NCBI GenBank assembly: GCA_002070205.1
Contig: MWCU01000035.1
Location: forward strand, 1-64,000
Direction of reading: 5' to 3'
Source: Firmicutes bacterium ADurb.Bin182
GTDB taxonomy: Bacteria > Bacillota > Clostridia > Christensenellales > CAG-138
Length of the DNA: 64,000 nt
Position numbers and translations under genes: made by a program. Within the stretch, counting starts at the first letter, position 1; each line of letters begins with the position of its first letter. A model generated the notes under the pieces. It was not told where the DNA came from. It searched no databases and saw nothing but the letters and a program-made list of their open reading frames with translations. Positions 25,643 through 35,311 of the stretch are shown in pieces.

Positions 25643-26986
25643 ATGAAGTTTTTTGGAACCGACGGTTTCAGAGGTGAAGCCAATAAATCGTTGACCGTTG
25701 AGCACGCATACAAGGTGGGCAGATTCTTGGGCTGGTATTACGGCCGGGACCGTAAATGCAAAGTGGTAATCGGCAAGGATACGAGGCGCAGCAGCTATAT
25801 GTTTGAATACGCGCTTGCTGCCGGGATCACGGCATCGGGAGCGGACGCTTACATGCTTCATGTCACAACCACGCCGAGCGTATCTTATGTTGTGCGTACC
25901 GAGGGATTCGATTGCGGGATTATGATATCGGCAAGCCATAACCCGTATTACGACAACGGCATCAAAGTGCTGGGCAGCAAGGGCGAAAAGCTGGAAGACT
26001 CGGTGCTGGAGCAGGTCGAGGATTATCTTACGGGCAAAATTCCGGAGCTGCCGCTTGCTCAAAGGGACGAAATCGGCGTTACCGTGGATTTTGCCATGGG
26101 AAGGAACCGTTATATCGGCTATTTGATATCGCTTGCGACCCGTTCGTTCAAAGACGTGAAGGTCGGCCTGGATTGCGCCAACGGCAGCGCGTGGATGATA
26201 GCCAAAACAGTGTTTGACGCTTTGGGAGCCAGGACGTATGTTATCAATAATGCTCCGGACGGATTGAATATCAATACAAACTGCGGCTCGACCCACATCG
26301 AAGGGCTGCAAAAGTTCGTCAGGGATAAGGGACTGGACGTCGGCTTCGCGTTCGACGGAGACGCGGATCGCTGCCTTGCGGTGGACGAAAACGGAAATGT
26401 CGTCGACGGGGACCTCATTCTTTATATTTGCGGGACTTACCTAAAAGAGTGCGGGGAGTTGGAAAACAACACGATCGTAACGACCGTCATGTCCAACCTC
26501 GGCCTGTATAAAGCGCTTGATGAAGCCGGAATCGATTACGTAAAAACTCCGGTAGGCGATAAATACGTTTATGAAAGCATGGCCGCAAACGGTTATAAAA
26601 TCGGCGGGGAACAGTCGGGTCATATAATTTTCAGCAAGTTCGCGACAACCGGCGACGGCATACTGACCTCCATTATGCTTATGGAAGTTATGCTCAACAA
26701 AAAAACGACGCTCAGCAAGTTGTCGGCGCCCGTCAAAATATATCCGCAGCTTGTAAAAAACGTAAAAGTTCTAGATAAAGAAGCGGTCCTGAAGGATCCG
26801 GACGTAGGCTTTTGCGTGCAGTCTGTGCAGGATGAACTGCAAGATGACGGAAGGATACTGGTCCGTAAAAGCGGGACCGAGCCCGTCATAAGGGTAATGG
26901 TTGAGGCAAAAGCATTGCCCGAATGCGAAGCGTATTGCGGCAGAGTAATAGATGTAATGAAGAAAAAGGGTCACTGCGCAGGTTGA
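25643..26986 (+). CDS. glmM: phosphoglucosamine mutase
   Basis: GlmM interconverts glucosamine-6-phosphate and glucosamine-1-phosphate on the way to UDP-GlcNAc. The 447-residue alpha-phosphohexomutase has the usual length and family motifs: FFGTDGFRG at the N-terminus, the phosphoserine loop ISASHNPYYDNG with Ser98, the metal loop FDGDADR, the sugar-binding GEQSGH, and the phosphate-binding RKSGTEPVIRVM. AAAGGAG precedes the ATG. A perfect 14-bp terminator follows. The N-terminal and GEQSGH motifs favour GlmM over phosphomannomutase. Confidence 0.93.
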   Translation: MKFFGTDGFRGEANKSLTVEHAYKVGRFLGWYYGRDRKCKVVIGKDTRRSSYMFEYALAAGITASGADAYMLHVTTTPSVSYVVRTEGFDCGIMISASHNPYYDNGIKVLGSKGEKLEDSVLEQVEDYLTGKIPELPLAQRDEIGVTVDFAMGRNRYIGYLISLATRSFKDVKVGLDCANGSAWMIAKTVFDALGARTYVINNAPDGLNINTNCGSTHIEGLQKFVRDKGLDVGFAFDGDADRCLAVDENGNVVDGDLILYICGTYLKECGELENNTIVTTVMSNLGLYKALDEAGIDYVKTPVGDKYVYESMAANGYKIGGEQSGHIIFSKFATTGDGILTSIMLMEVMLNKKTTLSKLSAPVKIYPQLVKNVKVLDKEAVLKDPDVGFCVQSVQDELQDDGRILVRKSGTEPVIRVMVEAKALPECEAYCGRVIDVMKKKGHCAG

Positions 26987-27024
26987 ATAACCGGTTTATC
27001 ACCGCAGATACTGTGTTTTTTGAA

Positions 27025-27057
27025 AAAATCCGCTCAAACACTATTTGAGCGGATTTT
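27025..27057 (+). terminator. terminator of glmM
   Basis: A perfect 14-bp stem AAAATCCGCTCAAA / TTTGAGCGGATTTT (27025-27038 and 27044-27057) with a 5-nt loop. It separates glmM from the GH94 unit. Confidence 0.85.
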
Positions 27058-27091
27058 CCCAACAACGTACAATTTTTCGCACTCCTGTCCA

Positions 27092-27121
27092 TTCTGTGCC
27101 TTGTTTGTTTCGGACTATAAT
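27092..27121 (+). promoter_or_regulatory. probable promoter of the GH94 gene
   Basis: A perfect -10 box TATAAT (27116-27121) lies 31 bases before the start codon. The -35 match is weak (TTCTGT at 27092-27097, 18 bp away), which suggests a need for an activator, such as the AraC-type response regulator of this locus. Confidence 0.4.
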
Positions 27122-27151
27122 GGAAGCGGAAAAAAGGGCGGAGGTGCGCCG

Positions 27152-29560
27152 ATGAAATACGGGCATTTCGACAATGAGAATTTTGAGTATGTCATCGACC
27201 GGGTCGATATTCCCGTAAGCTGGACGAATTACATCGGGACAAAAGACCTGTGCGGCGTTTTTAATCACACCGCGGGCGGATACGTTTTTTATAAAAGCCC
27301 GGAGTACCACAGGATCACCCGTTTCAGACCGAACGGAGTGCCGATGGACAGACCGGGACATTATGTATACATACGCGATGACGAAACCGGAGAATACTGG
27401 TCCGTATCCTGGCAGCCGGTCGGCAAGCCTTTGGACAAAGCCTCCTATTCATGCCGTCACGGTCTTTCTTATATTAAATATCTTTGTGATTATGACGGCG
27501 TCCATGCCGAGCAGAAGCTTTTTACCGCTACGGACGATCCGGTCGAGTTTATAGATGTGCTCGTACGCAATGACAGCGGCAGACGGCGGACGCTGAGCTT
27601 GTTCGGCTATATCGAATTCTCGTTTCATCATATAGACATGGATAACCGCAATTTTCAGATGAGCCTGTACTGCGCGGGTTCCGCGTATGAGGAAGGAGTA
27701 ATAGAGCACGATCTTTTCTATGAGCCTGACGGATATCAGTTCTTCACTTCAAGCATGCTTCCGGACAGCTTCGATTGCGTAAGGGACATATTTATCGGCC
27801 CTTATCGCACGGAAACAAATCCGCTTGCCGTAGAAAGGGGAATCTGCTCCAAAAGCTTCGAAAAAGGCGGCAACCATTGCGGCGCACTCCATCATAAGGC
27901 GGTTTTGCTGCCCGGCGAATCGATGCGGATAGTCTATATTCTCGGCGAAGGCGGCATAGGCGAGGGCAAAGCCATGCGAAAGCGGTTTGCAAACTCTGCC
28001 GCGGCGGACAGGGAAGTGGAAAAACTGAAAGAGTTTTGGCAAACAAGGCTCAGTAAGCTCTATATCAATACGCCGGACCCGGGCATGAACACGCTCATAA
28101 ACATCTGGACTCTGTACCAAAGCTCGATAAACGTCCGTTTTTCAAGATTCTCTTCCTTTATCGAAGTGGGGGGGAGAACGGGACTGGGATTCCGGGATAC
28201 CGCGCAGGATGCAATGTGCATCCCTCATGCGGAACCGGACATATGCCGCCTGAGGCTCAGGCAGCTGCTTCAAGCGCTGACTAAAAGAGGTTACGGGCTG
28301 CATCTTTTCGATCCGCGCTGGTTTGAGGAAGAGCAGCCCGAAGGCAACATGAAAAACCCGACTCTCGTAATTAAACCGAAAAAAGAAGATATGGTCCACG
28401 GAGCGGACCAGGCCTGCGCCGATGACGCGCTGTGGCTTATAGCGGCTGTCGCGCAGTATATAAAAGAAACGGGCGATACCGCATTTTTGTGGGAAAACAT
28501 AGGTTATGCGGACGGCGGCGAGGGCAGCGTATACGAGCATATGCTGCGTATACTGGAATTTTCCCGCGAACAGACGGGAGCTAACGGGATCTGCCGCGGT
28601 CTGCGCGCCGATTGGAACGACTGCCTTAACCTCGGCGGCGGGGAAAGCGCTATGGTCAGCTTTCTTTATTATTGGTCTCTCAGGCAGTTTGCGGAGCTTG
28701 CGCGCTTTGCGGGAAAACTTGAGGATGCGGAAAAATACGGGCAAATCGCGGCCCGGGTGCGGGAAATCTCGGAGGAAGTGCTTTGGGACGGTGAATGGTA
28801 TATCAGGGGAATCACGGCAGACGGCCGCAGGATAGGGACTCACTGCGACGAAGAGGGGCGCGTGCATCTTGAGAGCAATGCGTGGGCGGTGCTTTCCGGT
28901 GCGGCGTCACGGGAGCGCGGAATATTGTGCATGGATGCCGTCAGGAAACATCTCTTTACTAGGTACGGGCTTATGCTCAATGCCCCGCCCTATACAAGGG
29001 TTGACGACGGCATAGGTTTCGTTACGCGCGTCTATCCCGGTGTAAAGGAGAACGGATCGATATTTTCCCACCCCAATCCCTGGGCTTGGGCAGCGGAATG
29101 CGTTCTCGGCAGAGGAGACGAGGCAAAGCGATATTACGATGCTCTTTCGCCGTATAACCAGAACGATTTGATAGAGATAAGGCAGGCGGAGCCATACAGC
29201 TACTGTCAGTTTATAATGGGGGCTTCGCATACGGCTTTCGGGCGGGCAAGGCACCCGTTTATGACCGGCTCGGCGGGCTGGGCGTATTTCAGCGCGACTC
29301 AGTTTATGCTGGGGATCCGCCCGGGGTTTGACCGGCTTATCGTCGAGCCGTGCATACCGGCCTCTTGGAACGGGTTTGAAGCGAAAAGGATATGGCGGAA
29401 AGCCCTGTATGATATCCGGGTTCATAATCCCGGGCATGTCGGCGGCAACGTGATAAAAATCCTCTTGAACGGAAAGGAAGTTCCGTATATACCGGTTATG
29501 CCGGAGGATTCCGTAAACAGCGTCGAGGTATGGCTCGGGGAAAAGGAGAATGGTTTATGA
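27152..29560 (+). CDS. GH94 phosphorylase, N,N'-diacetylchitobiose phosphorylase-like
   Basis: GH94 enzymes cleave beta-linked disaccharides with phosphate. The 802-residue product matches the length and sequence pattern of Vibrio chitobiose phosphorylase more than cellobiose phosphorylase: MKYGHFDNENFEYVI, DRPGHYVYIRDDETG (66-80), SFIEVGGRTGLGFRDTAQDA (335-354), and ADWNDCLNLGGGESAMVSFL (486-505) holding the general acid Asp490. Domains in order are the N-terminal beta-sandwich, linker, alpha6/alpha6 barrel and C-terminal sheet. ChbP yields GlcNAc and GlcNAc-1-phosphate. GGAGGTG precedes the ATG at 27152; the frame is open further upstream through the glmM terminator and is not used there. 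Substrate is inferred from motif likeness recalled by eye; cellobiose or another beta-glycan disaccharide remains possible. Confidence 0.82.
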   Translation: MKYGHFDNENFEYVIDRVDIPVSWTNYIGTKDLCGVFNHTAGGYVFYKSPEYHRITRFRPNGVPMDRPGHYVYIRDDETGEYWSVSWQPVGKPLDKASYSCRHGLSYIKYLCDYDGVHAEQKLFTATDDPVEFIDVLVRNDSGRRRTLSLFGYIEFSFHHIDMDNRNFQMSLYCAGSAYEEGVIEHDLFYEPDGYQFFTSSMLPDSFDCVRDIFIGPYRTETNPLAVERGICSKSFEKGGNHCGALHHKAVLLPGESMRIVYILGEGGIGEGKAMRKRFANSAAADREVEKLKEFWQTRLSKLYINTPDPGMNTLINIWTLYQSSINVRFSRFSSFIEVGGRTGLGFRDTAQDAMCIPHAEPDICRLRLRQLLQALTKRGYGLHLFDPRWFEEEQPEGNMKNPTLVIKPKKEDMVHGADQACADDALWLIAAVAQYIKETGDTAFLWENIGYADGGEGSVYEHMLRILEFSREQTGANGICRGLRADWNDCLNLGGGESAMVSFLYYWSLRQFAELARFAGKLEDAEKYGQIAARVREISEEVLWDGEWYIRGITADGRRIGTHCDEEGRVHLESNAWAVLSGAASRERGILCMDAVRKHLFTRYGLMLNAPPYTRVDDGIGFVTRVYPGVKENGSIFSHPNPWAWAAECVLGRGDEAKRYYDALSPYNQNDLIEIRQAEPYSYCQFIMGASHTAFGRARHPFMTGSAGWAYFSATQFMLGIRPGFDRLIVEPCIPASWNGFEAKRIWRKALYDIRVHNPGHVGGNVIKILLNGKEVPYIPVMPEDSVNSVEVWLGEKENGL

Positions 29561-30966
29561 TAAGGTTCGGTACGGGCGGTTGGAGGGCAATAATAGGTGA
29601 CGGGTTCACGAAAGCCAACGTACAGCTGCTGTGCACCGCGCTTGCCCGCATGATGCAGGACAAAGGGGCGCAGATGAGCATTTGCATTGGGTTTGACAGG
29701 CGTTTTTTATCGCGTCAGGCCGCTGTCTGGGCCGCAGAAGCTCTGGCGGGAGAAGGCGTGTTCTGCCGCGTGCTGGACAGGGAAGCTCCTACGCCTCTCA
29801 TAATGTTCACGGTCAAGCAATATGGCCTTGATTACGGCATAGCGGTCACGGCAAGCCACAATCCCGCCCTTTATAACGGCATCAAGGTTTTTACCGCAGG
29901 CGGAAGGGACGCGGACGAGCAGACGACCGGCGAAATTGAAAAATATATAGGATTATTGGAGAATCAGCGCATTAAGGTTCTTCCGTATGATGAAGCAAAA
30001 TCTCAGGGCCTTGTGGTGGAAATCAATCCGCTCAACGATTATATAGACAGCATACTTTCAATGATCGATACCGAGTCCATTAAGCAAAGAAGGCTGAAGG
30101 TAGTCCTTGATCCCATGTACGGAGTGAGCCAGACCTCTCTTAGAACGATTCTGCTGACCGCCCGCTGCGAGGTGGACGTTATACATGAAAGGCACGATAC
30201 GCTTTTCGGAGGAAGGCTGCCCGCGCCCAATGTCAAAACCCTTAACGGGCTTTCCCAGTTTGTTACCGAAAACAAATGCGATCTCGGCATCGCGACGGAC
30301 GGCGACGCCGACCGCATAGGCGTCATAGATGAGTCCGGAGCGTTCCTTCATCCTAATAAGCTCCTCGTCCTTCTCTATTATTATTTGCTCAAATACCGCA
30401 AATGGCACGGACCCGTCGTTCGCAACAACTCCACTACGCATCTTCTGGACAGGGTGGCTCAGGGATTCGGGGAAACGTGCTATGAAGTTCCTGTCGGCTT
30501 CAAACATATTTCATTAAAAATGGAGCAGTCCGATGCCGTCATAGGCGGCGAATCGTCCGGCGGGCTTTCGGTTCGCGGTCATATCAAAGGCAAGGACGGT
30601 ATATATGCCGCCGTTTTGCTCATAGAGATGATGGCGGTTACCCGAAAGAAGCTCAGCGAACTGTACCGCGAGATCACGGACAAGTACGGGGAAGTTTTTC
30701 AGGCGGACGCAGAGGTGCAGCTGGATGAGAGGCTCAGGCAAACGCTTAAAGACCGTCTGTTCGTCGATAAGCTTCTGCCGAGGTTTGTGCATCCCGTCAA
30801 GTCCGTTTCCTATCTTGACGGGTGCAAAGTCAACTTTGAAAACGGCGGATGGGTCGTTGTCAGATTTTCGGGGACCGAGCCGCTTTTGAGGATATGCGCG
30901 GAAATGCAGACGAAGCAGAAGGCAAAAGAGCTCGTGCATGCGTTCAGGGAGTTTTTGAATGTTTGA
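29557..30966 (+). CDS. alpha-phosphohexomutase (phosphoglucomutase / phosphoacetylglucosamine mutase type)
   Basis: The 469-residue mutase has FGTGGWRAIIGD at the N-terminus, the phosphoserine loop TASHNPALYNG with Ser100, the metal loop TDGDADRIGV, the sugar-binding GGESSGGLS, and RFSGTEPLLRI. Its ATG overlaps the stop of the GH94 gene as ATGA, with AGGAG eight bases upstream, so the two are made together. In the chitobiose phosphorylase pathway such a mutase turns the sugar-1-phosphate product into the 6-phosphate. The GGESSGG loop differs from the GEQSGH loop of the GlmM encoded upstream, so the two are not redundant copies. Confidence 0.88.
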   Translation: MIRFGTGGWRAIIGDGFTKANVQLLCTALARMMQDKGAQMSICIGFDRRFLSRQAAVWAAEALAGEGVFCRVLDREAPTPLIMFTVKQYGLDYGIAVTASHNPALYNGIKVFTAGGRDADEQTTGEIEKYIGLLENQRIKVLPYDEAKSQGLVVEINPLNDYIDSILSMIDTESIKQRRLKVVLDPMYGVSQTSLRTILLTARCEVDVIHERHDTLFGGRLPAPNVKTLNGLSQFVTENKCDLGIATDGDADRIGVIDESGAFLHPNKLLVLLYYYLLKYRKWHGPVVRNNSTTHLLDRVAQGFGETCYEVPVGFKHISLKMEQSDAVIGGESSGGLSVRGHIKGKDGIYAAVLLIEMMAVTRKKLSELYREITDKYGEVFQADAEVQLDERLRQTLKDRLFVDKLLPRFVHPVKSVSYLDGCKVNFENGGWVVVRFSGTEPLLRICAEMQTKQKAKELVHAFREFLNV

Positions 30967-30983
30967 AGAAAGTTGCTTGCTCC

Positions 30984-31012
30984 TTGTCCTGCCGGGATTT
31001 ATGTGCTATTAT
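30984..31012 (+). promoter_or_regulatory. promoter of the sensor kinase gene
   Basis: TTGTCC (30984-30989), 17 bp, TATTAT (31007-31012), about 95 bases before the kinase start. Confidence 0.5.
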
Positions 31013-31106
31013 GCAAGCACATCCGGACGGATCTGTTCTCCCCCTTTTGCGCCCGTTTTTTCTTTGCCGAACAGGCCGGGCAATTTTGCAGTAACGGGAG
31101 TGAATC

Positions 31107-32867
31107 ATGGAGAAGGTATCGAAACAGGGCATTTCACTCAAATGGAGCTTGATTGCCATAATCGTTTTATGCTGGGTAGTCCCAATATTCCTTATAACAG
31201 GCGCGGTCGGGCTGTATATATCAAAAAACGTAAAGAACCGTATCAACGATACGATAATATCCTCCGTAGACTCCGCCGTCGACCTCGTGCAAAACGAGGT
31301 GGATTCGGCGATCGGCGCCTCGCGCAAGGCATCTTACGATCCTGCTATCCGCAATGCATATAATCGTTTTCTGTATGATGGGGATTCCGTTGCGCTGTAT
31401 GAAAGCATAACGGATTTTTTAACGCTGCAGTACAAATACGACGAAAAATTTATCACTACGCTTCTTTATTTTTCAAGCGACCCAGAAACGCTCTATTATA
31501 CGTATAACCCCGAATTGATGGGTACTTTTGCCGGCATTAAGCAGTACCGCGAGCTTGTGCATGAAAAGGTAAAGGAGACTTCTCCCGGGCTCGGCACGCG
31601 GTTCAGTTTTCTCTACTCGGGGGAGCGGCTGTATATGGTGCGAAATATTCTGGGAAGCGATTATAAGCCGTACGCCGTCATTGTTATGGAACTCAACATA
31701 CCCATGATGTTCGGCAGTCTTCAAAGCGTCGTTTGGGAAACGGCTTGCGCAGTAAAATTGGAAGACGCCGTTTTGCCCGTGAAAGGTTCTTTTATGAGCG
31801 GAACGCGTTTGGAAGAATCTATATTCGCAGCAAGCCCGCCGGTTTCCGTCCGGGAAAACGTTTACACCGTGCGCGGATTTCGGCAGGGAGAAGCCTATAC
31901 GCTTTCTTATGTGCTGGAGGCGGACAGCAGGGACTTGACAAACGAGCTTACGGGCTACTGGCGCGTGCTTAGCTATATACTGATGCTGACGGTCCCGCTG
32001 CTCGTCATCGTTTTGCTCTTTTTTTACAGAAACTTCTCCCGTCCCGTAGTCGCGCTCATGCAGTCGGCTCAAAAAATAGAGCGGGGTGAACTGGGCGTCC
32101 GGGTGGCGGAGGATTGGGGAAGCAGCGAATTTCGGATATTGACCTCCGGATTTAACAGCATGTCAAGCAAGCTTAAATACCAGTTCGAACGAATCTATCA
32201 GGAGCAGGCCGCTCTGCAGGAGGCGAGGATCAAAGCGCTTCAATCCCAGATAAACCCTCATTTTCTCAATAATACGCTGGAGATCATCAACTGGGAGGCG
32301 CGCATGAGCGGCGACAGCGCAGTTTCGAGAATGATCGAGGCATTGTCGACAATGCTTACGGCGGCAACCGGACGGGATGAGAAGGCATCGGTTCAGCTGA
32401 GGGAGGAACTCGAGTATGTTGACGCATATTTATATATCATCTCGGTACGGTTCGGCAAACGCCTGAACGTGAGGCGGGAGATCGACGACTCGCTGCTTGA
32501 TATTCCGGTGCCCAGGCTGATTTTGCAGCCTATTGTGGAAAACGCGGTCGAACACGGAATCACGCCCCGCATGCAGGGCGCAATTGTTCTTCGGGTGTAC
32601 AGGAATGACGATAAGCTCGTGATGGAAGTGGAAAATGACGGGAAGATGACCGAGCAGGATATAAAGGCTGTTGAACTGCTGCTGAACGGCAGTGTACAGC
32701 CCGCGCAGCAGACCGGGGCAGGCTCTTCGAGCCTCGGCATCCGCAACATAAATCAGCGGCTAAAGATACTGTATAAAGAGCAATGCAGCTTTACCATAGA
32801 AATGACTGAGGAAGGCAATACGCTTGCAAGAGTGGCCATAGGTCCCCTCCCGGATATACGGCAATGA
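31107..32867 (+). CDS. YesM-type sensor histidine kinase
   Basis: The 586-residue membrane kinase has a first membrane helix (about 13-38), an extracellular sensor region of about 245 residues, a second helix (about 285-307), a HAMP linker, the LytS/YesM-type phosphoacceptor domain with His385 in QSQINPHFLNNTLE, and a C-terminal ATPase with the N box PIVENAVEHGI and GSSSLGIRNINQRL. This family works with AraC-type response regulators and controls sugar uptake genes. Its probable partner lies at 36373, beyond the importer genes. CGGGAG precedes the ATG. Confidence 0.9.
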   Translation: MEKVSKQGISLKWSLIAIIVLCWVVPIFLITGAVGLYISKNVKNRINDTIISSVDSAVDLVQNEVDSAIGASRKASYDPAIRNAYNRFLYDGDSVALYESITDFLTLQYKYDEKFITTLLYFSSDPETLYYTYNPELMGTFAGIKQYRELVHEKVKETSPGLGTRFSFLYSGERLYMVRNILGSDYKPYAVIVMELNIPMMFGSLQSVVWETACAVKLEDAVLPVKGSFMSGTRLEESIFAASPPVSVRENVYTVRGFRQGEAYTLSYVLEADSRDLTNELTGYWRVLSYILMLTVPLLVIVLLFFYRNFSRPVVALMQSAQKIERGELGVRVAEDWGSSEFRILTSGFNSMSSKLKYQFERIYQEQAALQEARIKALQSQINPHFLNNTLEIINWEARMSGDSAVSRMIEALSTMLTAATGRDEKASVQLREELEYVDAYLYIISVRFGKRLNVRREIDDSLLDIPVPRLILQPIVENAVEHGITPRMQGAIVLRVYRNDDKLVMEVENDGKMTEQDIKAVELLLNGSVQPAQQTGAGSSSLGIRNINQRLKILYKEQCSFTIEMTEEGNTLARVAIGPLPDIRQ

Positions 32868-32975
32868 AATACAATAAAGGGCAAGTCTGTACATACCTCT
32901 TTCAGGGTTGAATCAGTACAATATTTATGGAGTGAATTTTTCCCAACCTAACAAAATTGAATGGAGGTTTTCGGA

Positions 32976-34310
32976 ATGAAGAAAGCGATTTCCCTTTTGC
33001 TGGCGGCGCTTATGTGCGTGCTCTTTTTATCCGGTTGCCAGGGCGCAACGATAACGCCGGAAAACCCGCAGGAAACACAGCCTGCTGAGCCGCAAAAACC
33101 CGCGGACAATGAGCCCGAGAAAGGGCCCGTCGAGATTATGGTAGTAACATCCTATGGCGGAGACGACGGGAACAGGGCAAATTACGAGGCAGCCTTCAGA
33201 GCATACGAAGCGGCTTCCGGCAATATAGTCAAGGACGCTTCCGCCACATCCAATGAAGAATGGAAAGCAAGGGTCATGACGGATTTCCAGACCGGATCAG
33301 AGCCCGATGTGCTGTTCTATTTCAACGGCGTGGATTCCAATGCACTGATTGAAGGCGGCAAGGTCGTGAGTATCGATGAGATCAGAGCGGAGTACCCCGA
33401 ATATGCTAGCAACATGAAAGACGGCATGCTGGGCGCTTCCCCCGTAGACGGCAAGAACTATTCGGTGCCCGTTAACGGTTACTGGGAAGGCTTGTATGTT
33501 AACCTAAAAGTGCTTAAGGATTGCGGAGTCGCCGTTCCGGGACCCGATTATACATGGGAGCAGTTTTTAGCGGACTGTGAAACCATCAAGTCAAAGGGAT
33601 ATACCCCCATTGCCTGCTCTCTGCAGGAGGTGCCGCATTATTGGTTCGAGTTTTGCATCTACAACCACGGTTCCGCAGCGAATCATGGTCAGCTGCCCGA
33701 AACTTCCTCGGACGAGGTCGGCCAAAAATGGGCAGCAGGTCTGAACGACATCAAGACCCTGTATGAGAAGGGTTACTTCCCCGTGAATACGCTGACCGCG
33801 ACCGATCCGGAGACATTCCAATTGATGGCGGATAACCAGGCTGCTTTCGCAATAGACGGCAGCTGGAAAATCGGCTGGTTCCAGGCGAACGCCGCGGATA
33901 TCAACGACTTTACGGTAGTATTTGTCCCCGGGATGGGCGACAGAGCGGCTACGGACATCATAGGCGGCCTGTCCATGGGTTATTACATCACCCGCAAAGC
34001 ATGGGACGATCCCGTGAAGCGCGAAGCCTGCGTAGAATTCGTTATGGCAATGACGACCGACGAGGTGGTTTCTACGTTCGGAGCGACCGCAGTGACCGCT
34101 CTCAAAAACGGTACTACGCCTCCCGCCGAAACCGACGCGCTTATTAACGCAGCGCTGGCGATGACCAAGGGAGCTACCGGGGTCGTCGGGGCGGTTCAGG
34201 ACAGCCTTAATCCGAATGCGCGCGGTGAAATGTTCTCGCAGATTAAGAACATCGTGACCGGAGCTGTCACGGCGGAAGAGGTCATAGATTCTGTTCTCGC
34301 CATTAAATAA
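32976..34310 (+). CDS. ABC transporter sugar-binding lipoprotein (family 1)
   Basis: The 444-residue protein is a UgpB/MalE-type extracellular binding protein. It has a signal peptide ending in the lipobox LSGC, then an acidic, Pro-rich tether of about 30 residues, and the mature domain with a family pattern (VMTDFQTGSEPDVLFYFNG; IDGSWKIGWF). The ATG at 32976 follows GGAGG by eight bases; an earlier ATG at 32961 overlaps that site. Two permease genes follow. By context it may bind chitobiose or a similar disaccharide; this is inference only. Confidence 0.9.
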   Translation: MKKAISLLLAALMCVLFLSGCQGATITPENPQETQPAEPQKPADNEPEKGPVEIMVVTSYGGDDGNRANYEAAFRAYEAASGNIVKDASATSNEEWKARVMTDFQTGSEPDVLFYFNGVDSNALIEGGKVVSIDEIRAEYPEYASNMKDGMLGASPVDGKNYSVPVNGYWEGLYVNLKVLKDCGVAVPGPDYTWEQFLADCETIKSKGYTPIACSLQEVPHYWFEFCIYNHGSAANHGQLPETSSDEVGQKWAAGLNDIKTLYEKGYFPVNTLTATDPETFQLMADNQAAFAIDGSWKIGWFQANAADINDFTVVFVPGMGDRAATDIIGGLSMGYYITRKAWDDPVKREACVEFVMAMTTDEVVSTFGATAVTALKNGTTPPAETDALINAALAMTKGATGVVGAVQDSLNPNARGEMFSQIKNIVTGAVTAEEVIDSVLAIK

Positions 34311-34335
34311 CAGATATTACAGTATCTCGGGCATT

Positions 34336-34373
34336 AAGAGAGCCGTATCGGCCGGGTCCATCACGGCTCTCTT
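34336..34373 (+). terminator. intercistronic hairpin after the binding-protein gene
   Basis: An 11-bp perfect stem AAGAGAGCCGT / ACGGCTCTCTT (34336-34346 and 34363-34373) with a 16-nt loop that is itself partly self-complementary. Only a weak T run follows. It may act as a partial terminator or as a 3'-end stabiliser, raising binding protein over permease levels as at malE-malF. Confidence 0.6.
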
Positions 34374-34405
34374 GTTTATGAGACACTGCAAAGGGGAAGC
34401 GGACA

Positions 34406-35293
34406 ATGAATTCGACCATCTATAAAAGAAAATTCCCTTTGATAATCTTTTTGGTTCCCGCGTTTTTGTTCATGGCTGTGTTTCTTTATTATCCTTTTAT
34501 AATGAATATTATAAACAGCATATCGAACATATCGGATCTGGGCGCGCCCGCGAACGGCATGAATCAGCCCTGGTACCAGAACTATATCAGAATGTTTGAG
34601 GATCCGCTAATGGCTACGGCCGTTAAAAATACGCTGATCCTAATGGGTGCGACCATTGTTTTTCAGGTCGGGACGGCGCTGCTTCTGGCGCTTTTGGTGG
34701 ACCGCATCAGAAAGGGCTCCCAATTTTTCCGTACCGTTTATTTCTTTCCCATCGTTATTTCGGCTACGGCGCTCGGTTTATTGTTCAATCTCGTTTTTTT
34801 GTATAACGGCGGAATGCTCAATCAGCTTAGGGCAGCTTTCGGCGCAGCTCAGTATATCGATTGGAAGGGCGAGGCTCATTTCATGTTTACGATGCTCGCG
34901 CCGGTCATGTGGCAGTACGTCGGTTTCTATTTTGTAATAATCGTAACCGGCCTTAACAATATATCGACCGAGGTATATGAGGCGGCGGAACTGGACGGCG
35001 CCTGCTGCTTGAAGCGGGTACGCTATATCACACTGCCGCTGTTGCGCAACGTGCTTTGCACATGCCTTGTGCTTGCGGTCACCGGAGCGCTTAAAGTGTT
35101 CGACCTGCCGTGGGTCATGATGGGGGCGGGCATTCCGATGGATAAAAGCTGGCTGACCGGGACTTATATGTACAATCAGACATTTCTTCGCCATGACGTG
35201 GACTACAGCTCGGCAATCGCCATTGTTATCGTGGTGCTCGGGGTGGTCATTTCAAAAATTGCCAATACCGTGTTCAAAGAAAAGGATTATTGA
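34406..35293 (+). CDS. ABC sugar transporter permease (MalF/UgpA type)
   Basis: The 295-residue permease has six predicted membrane segments and the inner-loop EAA motif YEAAELDGACCLKRVRYITLPLL (seen as EAAELDGA then ITLPLL), which contacts the ATPase. It follows the binding-protein gene and precedes a second permease; together they form a CUT1-type heterodimer. No ATPase gene is present in this locus, so a shared MsiK/UgpC-like ATPase elsewhere would be needed. Confidence 0.9.
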   Translation: MNSTIYKRKFPLIIFLVPAFLFMAVFLYYPFIMNIINSISNISDLGAPANGMNQPWYQNYIRMFEDPLMATAVKNTLILMGATIVFQVGTALLLALLVDRIRKGSQFFRTVYFFPIVISATALGLLFNLVFLYNGGMLNQLRAAFGAAQYIDWKGEAHFMFTMLAPVMWQYVGFYFVIIVTGLNNISTEVYEAAELDGACCLKRVRYITLPLLRNVLCTCLVLAVTGALKVFDLPWVMMGAGIPMDKSWLTGTYMYNQTFLRHDVDYSSAIAIVIVVLGVVISKIANTVFKEKDY

Positions 35294-35311
35294 GGAGGGG
35301 GATGGGAAGGG

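Noticed and set aside
25460-26311. 283-codon minus-strand frame
   Set aside because: It is antisense to glmM and begins inside it; no family signature is seen.
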